The translations under genes were made by a program, and so were the position numbers. Below, piece after piece: positions 62,676 to 64,000 of a DNA stretch of 64,000 nucleotides. Under the pieces are notes generated by a model, which saw nothing but the letters and a program-made list of their open reading frames with translations, was not told the DNA's origin and ran no database searches. Source of the DNA: Aggregatimonas sangjinii (GTDB taxonomy: Bacteria > Bacteroidota > Bacteroidia > Flavobacteriales > Flavobacteriaceae). The stretch is taken from positions 631,001 through 695,000 of the forward strand of contig NZ_CP040710.1 of assembly GCF_005943945.1 (NCBI RefSeq), given 5' to 3'. Each line of letters begins with the position of its first letter. Position 1 is the first letter of the stretch.

Positions 62676-63151
62676 TTCATTGCCTTAATAACCTTTTCTA
62701 AACCTTTCAAACCCTCAACATCTCCTTTGTAATTAATCTTTTTTAATTTACCTTTTGCTTTCGTTTCGATATGAAATTCCACGTGTGCTTTCTTTTTTCC
62801 AACGGTTCCTTTTAGAGCATCGTAAACGTAATTTGATAACACATTCAACGCAACTGGCACAACAGCAGAATTTTCTGTGATAGTAGATAAACTAAAGAAT
62901 ATTGCAGGCAAATAAATATCTGCGTTTTTTCTACTTCTGTATAGTTCAGTGTCACCTCCAAGAACGGATAATTCCAATTCATTTAATTTAAAATGCTTAT
63001 TCAATTCTATCATATTATCCGTAAAAATGAATTCAGCTTTCTTTTCGGCAGTTGACAAATTCTCTGGAAAAAAAGAAATCTTATCAGGTAATGATAAATT
63101 CAATTTTTCAAGTTTGTCCTCAACTTTATATTCCTCTATTGTGTAGCTCAT
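62672..63151 (-). CDS. Hypothetical protein, first gene of a two-gene operon
   Basis: 159 aa without signal peptide. An N-terminal strand-rich part (LSLPDKISFFPENL) leads to a central helix, VVPVALNVLSNYVYDALKG. The C-terminal part is KKKAHVEFHIETKAKGKL followed by KINYKGDVEGLKGLEKVIK. The layout, a hydrophobic helix followed by a basic strand pair and a short helix, resembles adaptor-like components seen next to effector genes, but I cannot name a family. Coupled to the next gene by ATGA overlap. Confidence 0.6.
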   Translation of the reverse strand: MSYTIEEYKVEDKLEKLNLSLPDKISFFPENLSTAEKKAEFIFTDNMIELNKHFKLNELELSVLGGDTELYRSRKNADIYLPAIFFSLSTITENSAVVPVALNVLSNYVYDALKGTVGKKKAHVEFHIETKAKGKLKKINYKGDVEGLKGLEKVIKAMK

Positions 63152-63195
63152 TTGGTTTTTCTTGCATTACGCCCAACGCAGCGCTATGTGTAGTC

Positions 63196-63263
63196 CTGCG
63201 CATTTTGTGGAAATATAGGGAAAACTTTTTCTGTTTTTCCGGTATTGGGAACGAAATGGGCAG
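63196..63263. repeat. Long hairpin element, copy 3
   Basis: CTGCGCATTT (63196-63205) faces AAATGGGCAG (63254-63263), one mismatch, with an inner GGAAAA/TTTTCC stem. Both arms differ from copy 2 (CCGCGCAATT) while pairing is kept. Outer flanks CGCAGCGCTATGTGTAGTCC (63177-63196) and GGTCCAGATTACAT (63263-63276) are identical to copy 2. Confidence 0.75.
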
Positions 63264-63403
63264 GTCCAGATTACATACCTGCCTGCCGGCCTTTAGATTT
63301 GCCTTATAGATAAAATCTATTATGATGATCGTGTTGAAAAGAGGGGGTCCGGGGGAGACTCATAACTCCTATAAATGTTCATAACTTTATTGAAACATAA
63401 AAA

Positions 63404-63536
63404 AAGAACGGGGTGAACTTTCTGTCGGCCAAGGTTGACGACCTATTGCCTGTATCAGTCCCCGTTCTTCTAACCGGTCGCCCAGAACCATATAGGATTT
63501 CAGCCTCGACTTTTAAAGGTCTTAGTTTAAGCGACC
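63404..63536 (+). ncRNA. Candidate IS110 bridge RNA, copy 2
   Basis: Loop 1: the outer stem is 63404-63413 with 63460-63469 and the apical hairpin 63432-63444. The 5' side CTGTCGGCC (63422-63430) resembles the left target/junction CTGCCGGCC. The 3' side TGCCTGTATC (63447-63456) exactly matches the bottom strand of the right junction (55416-55425). Loop 2: the outer stem is 63476-63481 with 63531-63536. AACCATA (63486-63492) equals the element's right-end AACCATA, and TAAAGGTC (63514-63521) is complementary to left-end GGCCTTTA with one G-U. The pairings were found by hand. Confidence 0.7.
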
Positions 63537-63557
63537 ATTTTCAAACATGGTAAAATT

Positions 63558-64000
63558 ATGGAAATCAAGGAAATTATCGGTATCGACGTGAGTAAATTAA
63601 CATTGGACGCCCACATCCACTTAAAAGGCGTTGCGGAAAGGTTCACCAATACCGTGGATGGCATCAAGGAAATGTGCGTATGGGCAAATGAGAACCTTGG
63701 CCCGGCCATGGACGGCCTTCTTTTCGTATTCGAGCACACGGGGCTCTATAGCGACACGCTCGAAGAGTTCCTCGATACGGCGAGGCTGCCCTACCGTATC
63801 GTTCCCGGCCTGGAGATCAAACGCTCCCTTGGCATTGCCAGGGGAAAGGACGACAGGGCGGACGCAAAGCGGATAGCCCTTTACGGATGGCGCACTAGGG
63901 AGGAATTCGTACCGCGCCAAAGACCGGATGCGAAACTGGCGGACATGAAAAGGCTCATGTCCCTGCGCAGGAAACTGGTCGCCCAACGGGCGGGCCATAT
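63558..64000 (+). CDS. IS110-family transposase, N-terminal part (runs off window)
   Basis: The first ~147 codons of a second copy of the transposase at 55464-56459. The DEDD residues Asp10, Glu59, Asp99 and Asp102 are all included, and the sequence appears identical. The ATG at 63558 follows the candidate bridge RNA by 21 bp. The remainder lies beyond position 64000, so intactness is unknown. Confidence 0.92.
   Translation, partial: MEIKEIIGIDVSKLTLDAHIHLKGVAERFTNTVDGIKEMCVWANENLGPAMDGLLFVFEHTGLYSDTLEEFLDTARLPYRIVPGLEIKRSLGIARGKDDRADAKRIALYGWRTREEFVPRQRPDAKLADMKRLMSLRRKLVAQRAGH

Larger units (their letters stand above)
63286..64000 (+). mobile_element. IS110-family insertion sequence, second copy, cut by window end
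   Basis: Inverted relative to the copy at 55422-56731. Over the shared length the two appear identical, including the whole leader and the first ~147 codons. The left flank is CCTGCCTGCCGG (63278-63289), half of the same palindrome. The right end is beyond the window. The two inverted copies could mediate inversion of the ~7 kb between them. Confidence 0.88.

Noticed and set aside
53401-64000. Classical integron with attC sites
   Set aside because: Some flanks (GTTGGGT, ACCCAAC) fit GTTRRRY/RYYYAAC, but the paired core sites are not consistently present and no integrase gene is in the window. Kept only as a cassette-like hypothesis.
1-64000. CRISPR array
   Set aside because: The repeats in the island are few, unevenly spaced and lie between genes; there are no regular spacers and no cas genes.

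Overview
The window comes from a member of the Bacteroidota, almost certainly a marine Flavobacteriaceae. The signs are TamL in place of TamA, PorT of the type IX secretion system, a short primary sigma factor without region 1.1, an AccD without the usual cysteine zinc ribbon, Bacteroidota-type promoters (TTG, 19 bp, TAnnTTYG) and many small SPII lipoproteins. The genus cannot be fixed from this stretch.

Layout. 1-8.1 kb is the downstream half of the dcw cell-wall/division operon (murD end, ftsW, murG, murC, ftsQ, ftsA, ftsZ), closed by a strong terminator, then a GatB/YqeY protein and tRNA-Arg(TCG). 9-23 kb is a lineage-specific regulatory and envelope stretch: a membrane-anchored AraC regulator, a beta-propeller lipoprotein, a DUF4253 protein, an ECF sigma factor operon with a probable anti-sigma protein and an alpha/beta hydrolase, a YrbL-like kinase-fold protein, and a NarL-type two-component operon. 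23-29 kb holds a complete set of genes for making and breaking down cyanophycin (cphA, cphB, isoaspartyl peptidase); the last of these is translationally coupled to ypdA and rpe. 29-52 kb is core genome: trmL, rpoD, pnp-rpsO, accD, fbaA, tamL, an rRNA methyltransferase, porT-ubiE and trkA-trkH, with envelope proteins between them.

52.8-64 kb is an accessory island, very different in texture. Small unrelated genes, nearly all on the minus strand (lipoproteins, small membrane proteins, a DUF2199 protein, two toxin-antitoxin loci, a two-gene operon of unknown function), are separated by families of structured, repeated, non-coding DNA. Two unrelated gene units sit inside the same pair of flanking repeats, which looks like cassette exchange. 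The island carries a complete IS1182-type element with visible inverted repeats and a 4 bp target duplication, a decayed fragment of a related transposase, and two apparently identical IS110 elements in opposite orientation (the second cut by the window end). Both IS110 copies split a GC-rich palindrome. Their leader DNA folds into two loops whose sequences match the element's own ends and target, as expected of an IS110 bridge RNA. One RelE/HigB-type toxin gene is broken by a stop at codon 15 while its antitoxin is intact.

The observations most worth following are the hand-derived bridge RNA pairing, the cassette-like gene units, and the hairpin repeats whose arms change together.
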